64,000 nucleotides of DNA. It comes from Oopsacas minuta (taxonomy: Eukaryota; Porifera; Hexactinellida; Lyssacinosida; Leucopsacidae). Numbering within the stretch: position 1 is the stretch's first letter; every line of letters begins with the position of its first letter. Below the pieces are notes generated by a model. The model was not told the DNA's origin. It saw only the letters and a list, made by a program, of their open reading frames with translations, and did no database searches. A program made the translations under genes and the position numbers. The stretch lies in contig JAKMXF010000357.1 of NCBI GenBank assembly GCA_024704765.1, positions 1 through 64,000 of the forward strand, given 5' to 3'. Of this stretch, positions 1 to 10,700 are shown one piece after another.

Positions 1-993
1 GTGTTTTGTAATAACATCCCAGGACTTCTCTCAGCAATGGGACTGTCCCAATACAATCCAAATGAGTGGCGTTTATTTATCGACAACTCTAAACGGAATC
101 TAAAGTGCGTGTTACTGCATAATGGTAACAAATTTGCCTGTGTTCCGATCGGCCATTCAGTAATCTTGAAAGAGCACTATGCAACTGTAAAGATGGTCCT
201 ACAAAAGCTGTGTTATGATGAACATAACTGGATCGCATGTGTGGACTTGAAAATGGTCAATATCCTGTTAGAACAGCAAAGTGGTTACACTAAATACCCA
301 TGCTTTGTTTGTTTGTGGGACAGCAGAGCGTATGAGGTGCACTGGGAAGAGAAGAACTGGCCAGTTCGTCAAAAACTTGCCGTGGGGGAAAGAATATCAT
401 TAACGAGCCACTAGTTAGCCGTGACCGTATCATCCTACCCCCACTACATATCAAGTTGGGACTGATGAAATAATTCGTAAGGCATTGGACAAAGATGGTA
501 CCTGTTTCAACTACCTCTGCTCAGTATATCGTGGTCTGAGTAGCGAAAAACTTAAGGGCAGGAATTTTTGATGGGCCACAAATCAGAAAACTGATAAAAG
601 ATGAAGAATTCGCCTCACACATGACTGGAGTTGAGGCTGCCGCGTGGTATTCCTTTTGTCGATGTTGTAAAGGGATTCTTAGGCTACACCAAAGTGGCTA
701 ACCACCAGAATCTAGTCGAAGGCATGCTCAAGAACTTCCACATTCTGGAAACCAGAATGAGCATAAAACTTCACTACCTCTATAGCCATTTAGAGAGATT
801 CCCTGAAAATCTTGGTGATTTAAGCGAAGAGCAGGGCGAGCGATTCCACCTTGACATCCGGACTATGGAGGAACGGTACCAAGGAAGATGGGACGCTCAC
901 ATGTTGGCAGATTACTGCTGGAGTCTTAAGCGTGATTGCCCCCAAGAACCTTACAAGAGGAATTCGCATAAGAGAACATTCGTTCATGATTGA
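1..993 (+). pseudogene. Broken remnant of a transposon-associated repetitive protein, 5' end outside window
   Basis: Two open pieces (1-414, already open at the window edge, and 631-993) are joined by a stretch whose reading shifts frame. Around 420-471 the peptide RDRIILPPLHIKLGLM is readable only in a different frame from both flanking pieces. Recognisable words are YPCFVCLWDSRA near the end of the first piece, and EEQGERFHLDI and RYQGRWDAHMLADYCW in the second. From general knowledge these words belong to an uncharacterised, highly repeated protein found in cnidarian, arthropod and other animal genomes, usually treated as transposon-derived; its biochemical role is unknown. At least two frameshifts and stop codons between 390 and 600 show that this copy is dead. 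The family assignment is from memory of the motif pattern. Confidence 0.55.
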
Positions 994-2890
994 TAAGTAT
1001 TCAGATCATATTATATCTCAAATTATCTGCTTATTACGTATGTTCAATTCTAGTTATAATGTAATACATACATACTATATGGTATCAGTGAAGACAGATA
1101 CACGGATGCTGAAAAACATAATTTTACAATATCACAAAAGTAGAGCCAATTGACCAAAATTAGTGCCATTTTCGAACTCAGTGACCCCGATATACCCTAG
1201 AAATAGTCTCAACTTATCAGCCAAGAAAATGTTGTTGGCCAGTGTTATAAAGTAATGCAAATGACCTATAATAGGTAGTTCTAATATACAGTAGACCCTC
1301 CACTATCCGAACAGGGCCAAAAGCTTATAGAATCTATGGAAAACTAGAATTGATAAAGACATATATATATATATCCAATTTCATTGCGAATAATGATCTA
1401 ATACTATATTAGACATGTTGGCAGTACTTTCATTGATTGTACAACTTACGAAAAAATGGGCTCCATAGATCCCATAGTATTGTTTCAATACATTTCGTTA
1501 ATCCAAACAAATTCATTAATCTAAAGAATTATTTTGCAATTGGAACAGTGCTGTTCGGAGTAGCGAGGGTGTCTGTACAAATGATAATGTAGCCAGTTTA
1601 TACTACCCGAACATAGATGCAAAAGCTAAGTCGAGTGAAAAGACTGGCACCTATACCCTCAAGTTTTAAATCAGATCACCATTAGTGTCTGATAGGTTTG
1701 AGAGGGAAATAAAAATAACGAAAACTGATTGTTCAAATACGATCAAAGCTAATATACCTTGTGGGAATATAATAAATAACATCCTTCTAGCCAAATGTCA
1801 TAAAAATCGCTAATAAGAAATAACCAATTACGTGTTAAACTGGTAAAGTAATTATAAAATACGGAATAGTGTCTCTTAAGCGGACTCAAATGTTAAAATT
1901 CGCAATTTCGTAGAATTTCATAAAACTTGGCACAAAGTAGTGTCGATATTTATATACGTAAATCTATGTAGCCATTGTAGCAGCTCCAATGTCACCAAAT
2001 GGGTGACATAACTGCCATATTGATAAATCATCCAATATCATTATCTATTGAATGAATTATGGACCATGGATAAACTACACATATTCTGGTCTATTCTATG
2101 TATTAAGAATTCTCCAAGACATTTGGCTTTGCTCTAGTACTTTGCCTGGAATGATTGTGGTATTAAATAATTATGTTAACAAGGAAGATTCTGCTTAATA
2201 GGGTCAACGTTGGGATCAGGCCATTTTTGACTGTTTAAGCGGAATGCAGATGTTGGCCTGATTAAACAAACGGTGGCTCTATAAAGCGGTCTATTGTAAC
2301 TTGAAATGTTATCACAAATTGCAAACAGATTGGAATATTCCCTGTGCGAATGCTTACAACATATTGGTAACACAATGGGGCAATGCACATAGTCAATCGA
2401 AAAGGCACCAACACAACTTACCCAAGCAAAAAGAGTAGTATTACAGTAAAATAGTTATTTTGGGGTTCGAAAGTTACGTAACAGTAGAAAGGCCACTAAT
2501 GTGCTAACAATAGAATTTTATCTATGGAATTCCAAGAAATCAATCGCGATATTGTGAATGGTAGACTCCGTAATAAGTCTGCCATTTACAAAGATATGGC
2601 TATGGATAGGAGTTTTCATCTCCACGGCAAGCCTGGAAATTTTTCATTGAGTAAGAAAGTGGTATTACTGTCACATCGCGATGGAAAGGGGAGGACAACT
2701 AACGAAATATTGAGTCACATCGGGTTAATCATATGAAAATATTGTTACACTCTTGTGGCAATAATTGGACCCCTGAGCAGCAGCAATAGTCTGTCGACTG
2801 GCCATTGCTCCTATAGCTATAGTAGTTTATTTCTACCAACACAATAATTAAACACAAGGATACCTAGCCGCACTGAAATTATCATAGCAA
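994..2890. other. Gene-free stretch between the remnant and the first NHL gene
   Basis: I see no convincing exon on either strand. The only structure is a TA-flanked MITE at 1289-1575. The open frames at 2176-2388 and 2524-2736 have no recognisable domain and are not supported. I searched the minus strand for the missing DSTYK kinase C-lobe (DLG, APE and similar motifs) and did not find it. Confidence 0.6.
1289..1575. mobile_element. MITE with TA target duplication (Tc1/mariner or pogo-like ends)
   Basis: The left end CAGTAGACCCTCCACTATCC matches, inverted and imperfectly, the right end GGAGTAGCGAGGGTGTCTG. TA dinucleotides flank it at 1287-1288 and 1576-1577. About 287 bp with no coding capacity. 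TA flanks and CAGT ends are the usual signature of non-autonomous Tc1/mariner or pogo elements; the superfamily is inferred. Confidence 0.5.
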
Positions 2891-2892
2891 CC

Positions 2893-2909
2893 ATTGACGC
2901 GACGTCAAT
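2893..2909. promoter_or_regulatory. Perfect CRE/ATF-like inverted repeat upstream of the NHL gene
   Basis: ATTGACG and CGTCAAT form perfect 7-bp inverted arms around CGA. The half-sites TGACG/CGTCA are the core of bZIP (CREB/ATF) sites, and the sequence runs straight into ATTGG, a CCAAT box on the other strand. It lies about 90 bases before the NHL start codon and 28 bases before a TATA-like box, a plausible proximal promoter position. Function is inferred. Confidence 0.35.
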
Positions 2910-2936
2910 TGGTATTGTCAGCTCAAGCCACATTAA

Positions 2937-2945
2937 TATAAATAG
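2937..2945 (+). promoter_or_regulatory. TATA-like box of the NHL gene
   Basis: TATAAATAG lies 52 bases before the ATG at 2997. With the usual 25-30 base spacing, transcription would start near 2970 and give a very short 5' leader. AT-rich sequence makes chance TATA words common, so this is only moderately likely. Confidence 0.35.
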
Positions 2946-2996
2946 TCTCCAAAATATATTAGTTAAACTTTACAATAATAAACTACAATAAAAGAA

Positions 2997-3869
2997 ATGG
3001 CATCAAATGCGAAAGCTACTCATAAGTCTGCTGAGTTTAAAAAAATGGTGCTGTCCTACCCTCTCAAGAAGCAGCCTATCATAGCTGTTGGGAGGAGAAG
3101 GATAGCTGGCAACGAACTATATGGTGCTAAAGGTCTAGCTATTTATGAACCAAATCAGCTGATATACATTGTCAATTCTGGTCACTGTAGTATACAAATT
3201 GTTACATTTGAGGGAAACTTTGTCACTAGCTTCGGACAAGAAGTACTTAAGAAACCATGGGGTATAGCAGTGACTGAAGATAACATATTTATTACGGACA
3301 ATCATTTTATGACTCTATTCCAATTCAGTGATATAAAGATAGCAAGGACTGGTACCAGAGGATCAGGAGAGGGAGAGCTGATATCTCCTACCGGGTTGTG
3401 TGTCGACTACAACAGAGACGTGTATGTTGCTGATAGTAGGAATGACAGAGTTTGTATATTCTCAGAAGACCTTACATTCATAAATTGTCTCGGTACTCAA
3501 CAACTAAAGTATCCTGTAGATGTAAATGTAACGCCAAACAGCATCGTCGTATTAGACTGTAACTCAAATTGTATCCACTTCTACTCAAGGAGTGGATACC
3601 TGATAAACTCATGTGTTTCTCAAGGGGTCTATGGCATTGTATATAATCCCTGGTTCTTCTGTTTAGATCCAGTAGGAAATATTCTCATTAGCAATCTCTT
3701 ATGTAACAATATCAAGATACTCTTTCCATCAGGGGGACTCATCCATATCATAGGGAGGGGTGGACACGGGAGAGGAGAGCTCTCACAACCACGTGGTATT
3801 GGTATTTCTCAATTAGGAATTATATTTATTGTTTCTATTAATGATAATTTCCATTTACAATCTTTTTAG
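2997..3869 (+). CDS. NHL-repeat protein, single exon, 290 aa
   Basis: The protein is a beta-propeller made almost entirely of NHL repeats. Successive blades carry the typical GLA/GIA/GLCVD words followed by ‘bYVADSxNDRV’-type strands, clearest in GLCVDYNRDVYVADSRNDRV (residues about 136-155), and FITDN and FLCLDPVGNILISN-like strands in other blades. It ends with a half-blade (SQPRGIGISQLG, then FHLQSF) that would close the ring with the N-terminus. There is no RING, B-box or long coiled coil, unlike full TRIM-NHL proteins; the first 30 residues are short and basic. The start at AAGAAATGG has a favourable context and a TATA-like box upstream. NHL propellers bind protein or RNA, so a scaffold role is likely, but no partner can be named. 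It probably lies inside an intron of the DSTYK gene on the opposite strand. No frameshift or stop interrupts it. Confidence 0.8.
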   Translation: MASNAKATHKSAEFKKMVLSYPLKKQPIIAVGRRRIAGNELYGAKGLAIYEPNQLIYIVNSGHCSIQIVTFEGNFVTSFGQEVLKKPWGIAVTEDNIFITDNHFMTLFQFSDIKIARTGTRGSGEGELISPTGLCVDYNRDVYVADSRNDRVCIFSEDLTFINCLGTQQLKYPVDVNVTPNSIVVLDCNSNCIHFYSRSGYLINSCVSQGVYGIVYNPWFFCLDPVGNILISNLLCNNIKILFPSGGLIHIIGRGGHGRGELSQPRGIGISQLGIIFIVSINDNFHLQSF

Positions 3870-4023
3870 TTTATTTTGTTGTTTCAAATTCCATTTTAAT
3901 ATATAATATAATTTCATACTTTCCAACTGTCCGATCTTTGTTATTGATAAGAATTCATGTAACTGAGTTACCAATTGACATTAGGATTGCTATATTAAAT
4001 TTACTTAAGTAATTGATCTTAGT

Positions 4024-4052
4024 CCTTAGAAGTGAACATTTCACTTCTAAGG
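4024..4052. repeat. Perfect 13-bp hairpin
   Basis: CCTTAGAAGTGAA and TTCACTTCTAAGG are exact inverted arms around a 3-base CAT loop. It lies in the presumed last visible DSTYK intron, just downstream of the NHL gene. It could be a transposon scar; no function is implied. Confidence 0.6.
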
Positions 4053-4243
4053 TACCCACAAGCGTTGGAAACTTGGAATCTGGTTCACTTTTCTGAATCC
4101 GAACCGTCAAGGACACGAAACGGGTCAGGCTGAGTTCCATTAGGTAAAGTTTCTAAATCTTTCCCTAATTTTAGGTTCGTCAAATTACTTTCCGTGGTAT
4201 GGTCTCATGATCCCAACGTTAACTCTAACCACACGCAACAGCA

Positions 4244-4310
4244 CTATTAATTTGAGGTACTATGCATACTGGGTATAAAATAATAATATGCATATTTCTC
4301 AAATTAATAG
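4244..4310. repeat. Small inverted repeat, 13-bp perfect arms
   Basis: CTATTAATTTGAG at 4244-4256 is exactly inverted at 4298-4310, with TATGCATA-like words pairing further inside. A short foldback or MITE remnant in DSTYK intronic sequence. Confidence 0.5.
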
Positions 4311-4514
4311 AGCCAGAGCGGCAACTAGGCTCATAATTTGGATGGGCAAAAATGACGTCATGCTCACCTACCTTATACTTTTTGTATTATTACGAAGTCA
4401 AATCTGGGTGACACTCAATTCCAGGATGAGCACAGGCCCAACAAATTGAATAAATATACAGTATTTCTATGGAAAGCGGACTTGTGGATAAATTACATGA
4501 TAATGATAACTCAC

Positions 4515-4758
4515 CAATATATTCTTCAGTTTGATATCTCTATGCAAGAGTCCCTGGTTGTGTAGAAATCGAATTCCTTCTGCTACATCTAGAGCTATTA
4601 TAACTCTGTCTCTATAAGATAACCCCTCCTTCAAACCGATGTACAGATCTTTAGGGAGTCTGGGCATCATCAGCAGTACAGCTGCGTTGTTATTAGTGTA
4701 GTTCTTGTCTATAACCACTCCAATGAGTGGTACGATACGAGGATGAGTAGGTAATGAC
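4515..4758 (-). CDS. DSTYK: DSTYK exon 9, hinge to catalytic loop
   Basis: Reads [37 protein letters not shown] and [12 protein letters not shown]. The HRDIKLKN loop has the catalytic Asp. Acceptor AACTAG, donor GTGAGT after the L of KNIL (phase 0), where the human protein continues into the DLG segment. A 16-bp perfect inverted repeat lies on either side of this exon (4456-4471 and 4987-5002). Confidence 0.95.
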
Positions 4759-7700
4759 CTAGTTGTGGATATATATATTACATTCCTATATAATCTAAGC
4801 ATTAGAGGCACACACAGTTTCTGAACATTTCCTTCTCTTAGTTAAATATGATAATTGACTAACACTATACGTATTTGTACATTTAATACAGTCAACATTC
4901 GGTAACTCCAACCCTGAAAATCTGTTTCGAGATAACGAATGTTCAAGTTTACGGGAATTCGAGTTGGCGGATGTTGACTGTATATACATAGAAATACTGT
5001 ATTTCAGTTATCCAAACTGATTGTGTGTATGTGTACGTATTAACTCGGATACTTGAAATAGCTCTAACATCATCACAATATTGATTGAAATACTGAAGAG
5101 GTCTGAAAATAGGTTCAGAGACATAAATCGAAAATATTCATCAAAATTAACTGTGTTGTTCTCACTGTTTGTATAAGAAGAGTCATTATACGAACATTCC
5201 ATTAATTTATTCAATTTTATTTATTTAATCTCTAATAAAGACTTTCCCACTGTAACGAGCATTTATCTCATGCTAAAGTATCAAATAGCTGTATGGATAC
5301 ATTAGAGTAACTAAAAAGCTACGTCTCATTTAAAACAACGAAAAATACAAACTTCAGTACCAATTATGATAGATGAGCCAAGAAATAGTCACTCATAAGG
5401 AAGTTACGAATAACTCATTTTTGAATAAATAGTGTGAATAAAGTGAGATACTGAATGTAGGACTAACCATGTGTAATGGAATTCCAGAGCTAAGTCATTC
5501 CAGTGCTTCTCATCGGGAGGGACTACACTCTTAACAGCTAGAGGTCCCTCTCCTCCCCACATATTACACGAGTACACTATACCATACTGTCCTCTCCCTA
5601 TCTCTCTCCTGCAGTCGGGCATACCGTTGTCTAGCTGATCCTTAAGGGCTATAGACTGTAAGGAGAGACGAGCTATCTTAGGAGTCAGCACCTTTCTAAC
5701 CTGAATACACAATATATATATACCAAATAAACAAGCTAACATTATATTGGTAGTATAAAATTCTAATAGAATGTTATTGTTATATAGCTTGTACCTACCT
5801 GATCTCTAGCTCCCTCTTTCTGCTGGAGTCTGTCCTGTTGCTGAGCCTCTAAATTACGCAAGGATTCAGCAAAAGCTTTGTGAGACGCAACCAACTTCTG
5901 ATGGAATTGCTGAGAAATGGATTTAGCTAGTTTACTAGGTGTGACACTGGAGATGAGCTGTGCTCCAATCTTTTCTTTCCAGCTCTCATCTATCTTAACA
6001 CTTGTATACCTGAATCCGTCTACACTCATTCTGATACGATCCATGAATAGCTTCATGGCAGAGGAGCTGGAGCGAGCTGTGACCTACAGTGTGGCATAAT
6101 ATGAATTATGTAAGGTAATACAACCAAAACTTTAAGTCTAAAGCTAATACAAATAGATATCAGAGACAGGAATGCAAAATAAAATTGCATTCTGTATTCC
6201 TAAATTTGCAGGAATAAATCCGAATTATTTATATTATTTTATTATAGCGGGCTTAGCTTGCTCGCGCTGCGCGGCTTACGAACACTTGTGTTCGCATGGG
6301 GCTCTGCATTACGTGCCTCGAATTAAGCAAATTATATAAGTAGTAACATATTCAAAATACATTGGTGATAAATTCATATTTGGAATCAGGGTACAGAAGT
6401 ATGAGTTATTCTCTATATTATACGCAGATCATATTCCCTATCATTTTAATACAAAGTAGACAAACAAACAAACACCCCCACAATAATTGAGTATTAATAA
6501 TATAAATTCCTATAGACTTATGTTAGAAGTAGATCACATAAAACAAATGTGTTCTCCAGCTAATCTAATTCTAAGATTAATATCCCTCGCATTTGATTCG
6601 AATTAGTAATAACTATTCGAAGTGTCTAGAGAGGTTACTGATGAGAGAAGTCTTAAATATAGAATTATTTAGATTTGGGATAAATTGTAGGAATAAAGTG
6701 TTAACTCACATCAAGATGGTAAGCTGAATCCAATATAGACTTGAATGCTTGGCTGGCAGCATATGATTCGTGGTCAGATGAGTTTTCTAAGGTCTCGAGA
6801 CATCTAGTGACTGTACCCAGAACACTCTCTCTCAGCAGAGATACAGACTTTAACAGCTGTTCTGATACGATCTTATTCAGCTGGTTAAACACATGGTCCT
6901 GTAGCTGAATAATACAACTACGAATTACTTTAACGTCATTGACAAACCCGTCTGGAGGAAGAAGGACATCCTGGAACTCTAAGACTCCAGCAGTTTGTAC
7001 TATGTCCTGAGATTCGGTAGTTATTACTCGCTCTACTGTTTCCCGTATTTTTCTGTGTCTTGTTGTAGATATGTCTAATAACTGATAGTACGAGTAAAGT
7101 ATATCTGATTAGGAAATAAAGAATAGTGTTAAGGATGGGGATGGGGACGATCGCGAAAATTTGCACTGCTCTCTTGCCACAAAATAAGAGCTTGCGTTTA
7201 TTAGCGGAACAGAACAGCTTTCAATCCATGTGCTAAGGTCGCAATGAGCACTAGAACGAAGAGGGCGAACGTGAATAGGAATACCTACGTGTAAGTATGT
7301 GTATTCAACAAATCTGATGATAATACTACACCTGGTAATCTTAAGTATATAATTAAGTAAGATTATTCTCTTGGAATGAAAGGAAAATATAGAAATGATA
7401 TCTGACTCATCTTTATCAGATTATGATTAGTAATATTATATAATATTATAAGATTGAGTTAGTCATGTGCTTTAATTATAATACAATAATAGAATAAAGT
7501 GGAAATAAGAAGATATATAACTCACTTGTTGAAATAGAGCATCCTCTTTATCCTTAGCAAACTGCAATCTCTTAGGAGTTATCTGTACATCTCTCTGCAT
7601 GTCGTGAGCAGACACGATAAGAGAGTCTAAACACTTTGTATGAGCGTCATTCAATACATAAGCAGACAGCACTAGCTGCTGTAGAATGTTACTCCTGCAG

Positions 7701-10700
7701 AATTCGTATATAGCTGCTGAGAACTCTATCAAGTTTCCTAGTATCTGGTTGTAAGGCACAAAGTTGTACAGGTTGAGTGGGGTGGCATCCAGCTTCTCAT
7801 CTGCAAGGAATTAATTAATACCAGGGGTAGAAACCGCTCGAACCCAAATAGTTGGTCAAACAAATATAGGTATTTGGTTTATCAACCAAAAACTGTGATG
7901 CCATGATATCAGAAAAATTTGGGCTGGGTCAGAAGATATCATAATATCTTGAACATTGGTGTGGTTTTACTGGTTTATGCAAAGTGGAATAGAAACTATG
8001 ACCCAAGGATAGTTTCGGATAATCGAATTTCACTTATTGGAGGAAGCGATGGACTGATTTTAGGGAAAAATAATTGGTGAACCGAATACCAATTTTGATA
8101 TTCCGCACACAATACTCAACTGTTTGGGAAATATTTTTTTGAGAAATATATTATGGAAATAATCAATAATTGATTATGTGCTATACAATCATGTGTATCT
8201 AATATATTATCATGATTATATCCTAGTGATGTGCTCTGAGTAACGCAGGAGTTCTAGCCATATTGTAACATACAAAGAGTAAAATGGAGTGTAAATACTG
8301 TGATGATGTATTGATTCATAATCATCTGTAGGATAATATACATTTTTAACTTAATGTATTCTAAATAACAATTATCAAATAGTATACAAGTATAGTAAAA
8401 ATAAATAAGCTAATCTCACCAGAGTCATTGAGGCTGCCATTGCGGTCATTTTCTGGTTTAGCACCGGAAGCCAGGAAATCATCTTCTTTAGAAAGTTTCC
8501 TTAAGAACTTAGGATGATAATCAGAGTGCGGTTGTGGGTTTTCTAGTGTCTTGTCTGTGTTCAAAAGACCCATTTCCTAATAATATGAATATTGATTGAT
8601 AACGAAATAACCAATACTATTGAGAGAGTAACAATAATGCAATGATAAGTAATGTTATACAAATTATAGATATACCAAACGTTCTACTATATACAGGCGT
8701 TATAACTTACACAGAGCTGAGCGTGTATGTGATTAAAGAATGGAGGCTCTTGAGGCTGTTGGTTAGCATACTCAGATTCAGGACTCTCACAACTACACAC
8801 GAATAGTAGAGGCATAGAAGGGAGGTTGTTCTTGATGTATTGTAGCTCATAGAGCTCCTATATGGAAAATAGATAATGTAGTAAATGCTATGTAATAACA
8901 GGTTAATCACAGGGAGAGTTATAATCTAGCAGTTAAGTTGAAACATTGAAAATAATGTAAAGTAGTAATATCCATGGTGCAAATACTCAATACTAAGTGA
9001 CACAGTCAACTCCTGCTTATATCGAAGCGTAATATTCTACAAATATGCTCCCAAACAGTAAAGTAACATAAAAGTATTTCATTTGGTTATATCGAATTCT
9101 GCATAATGGAAGTAATTATAATTATCGCGGTTTCTTGAGCTTCGATATGAAGGGAGTCTACTATATAACTAACAAGTTGGTTGAGTGCTCTCTTCCCATC
9201 CAGACAATAAATAGCCAAAGCATGATAGTCATTCCTACACTGTACCAAGAACTGTTCTATGCTGAGCTCATTAATGCTAGTGGGAGCTATCACCAGCTCC
9301 AGACCTGTTCTGAGGAGATGACTCTTTAGTCCCACCTGTAGATACACGTCTTGTGGCAGATTCTGGTTAGTCTTTTGTGTAATCATCAGCTCTTCTCTAG
9401 GTATCTTACGGAATAAACCCTCGTGTGATTTACTTGTCATCATAGATACGTCATATCTGCTTACATAATATTATGATATACCAGTTTTTCCCCAAAGTGC
9501 GTTAAGCGGGTTAATTAACGCGCCTAAGGCAACATAGGAACCACACAATCCAAAATACTGTGGGATACGCTGTATTATAAAATATAAATTTGGGCACTGT
9601 TAATGAGAAACTTGTTCCTTAGCCTGAATCATTATCTCATTATTTGTGACATCAGCGGAGTGGTCGATTCATAAAAAATTTCAAAATGAAAAGTCTAATT
9701 TGATAAAAGAATATGTTTTACGAGGAAAAGGTCATCTCTAGTGTCACATTAGCTAGCGTATATGCCGTATAGCTGAATTACATTGTGTAAATTGTGAAAT
9801 AATGACAATATTCTTGAGGTAGCCAAATCAGATGCAGGCAGTGGAGCTGAAACATGTTTCTGACTAACACTGGCCTTTATAAAGCCTAGTTCTTCCTGAT
9901 AAAATAAATAATTATAGCAGTTAGGAAACACCCTATTAAATTCGCCTATTCATATTGTTGTTAAAGATTCTGGTAAAGGATAACTGCTACAAATACTTAC
10001 AAACGCCACTGATCACTAATTTGATATACAAATCATGATTACACATAATTAAGTATAATTATGCTAATAAACTGTAATGAATGAATTAATATGTGTTATA
10101 GTAATTAGGCAATTATGTGTTGAGGCGTGAACTACGTAATTCACAGTTGAGGTTACATGTCATACCACAAATCAGATCCGTTCATTCACCATATCTGATA
10201 CCCTCTCCCATAACCCATTACAATAGCTTCAGAAGAGAAATTAGTTAAACCTCAAAATGGTATCAAGAGCAGGCTATTAGGCATCCTAGAGTCCTAGACC
10301 ATATTGACAAAGGATTAAGTAAATATGTTATAGCTGGAATGCAGTCAAAGTTTATGTTGTGTACACCCAAGCCCAAGGGAGTGATCAAACTTGTTAATAA
10401 TTTTATGAGAAAGACTGTCAAGGAAATGTCATAATAAGTGACATGATGAAATAATTAGTAAGAAGAAAGTTTTCCAGGCGGTGTTACTTGAAATATTCAC
10501 AATAACTAAACCTGACAGATTTCTCAATTCTCCAATATGAAGTTACGATAATTGTTTGTCATTCGTTCTTCTAAAATTTTAGCGATTCTTAGGGCCTAAA
10601 CGTTGGCTAACGAACCAATTCTATCCGTTCTGTGTAATGGTTATAGGTAAGGCTTTACTCGTATCTATGATAATCTACTTTCTAAATCAGCATAATAATA

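Noticed and set aside
4467-4811. DSTYK as a truncated pseudogene
   Set aside because: Nine exons are free of stops, in phase, and each ends in a proper donor, including the last; a continuing gene is more likely than a dead one.
6936-7166. Open frame of 76 codons on the minus strand
   Set aside because: Shadow of DSTYK exon 6; only the other frame matches DSTYK and joins in phase.
8707-8910. Open frame of 67 codons on the minus strand
   Set aside because: Shadow of DSTYK exon 3, which reads in another frame and matches the family.
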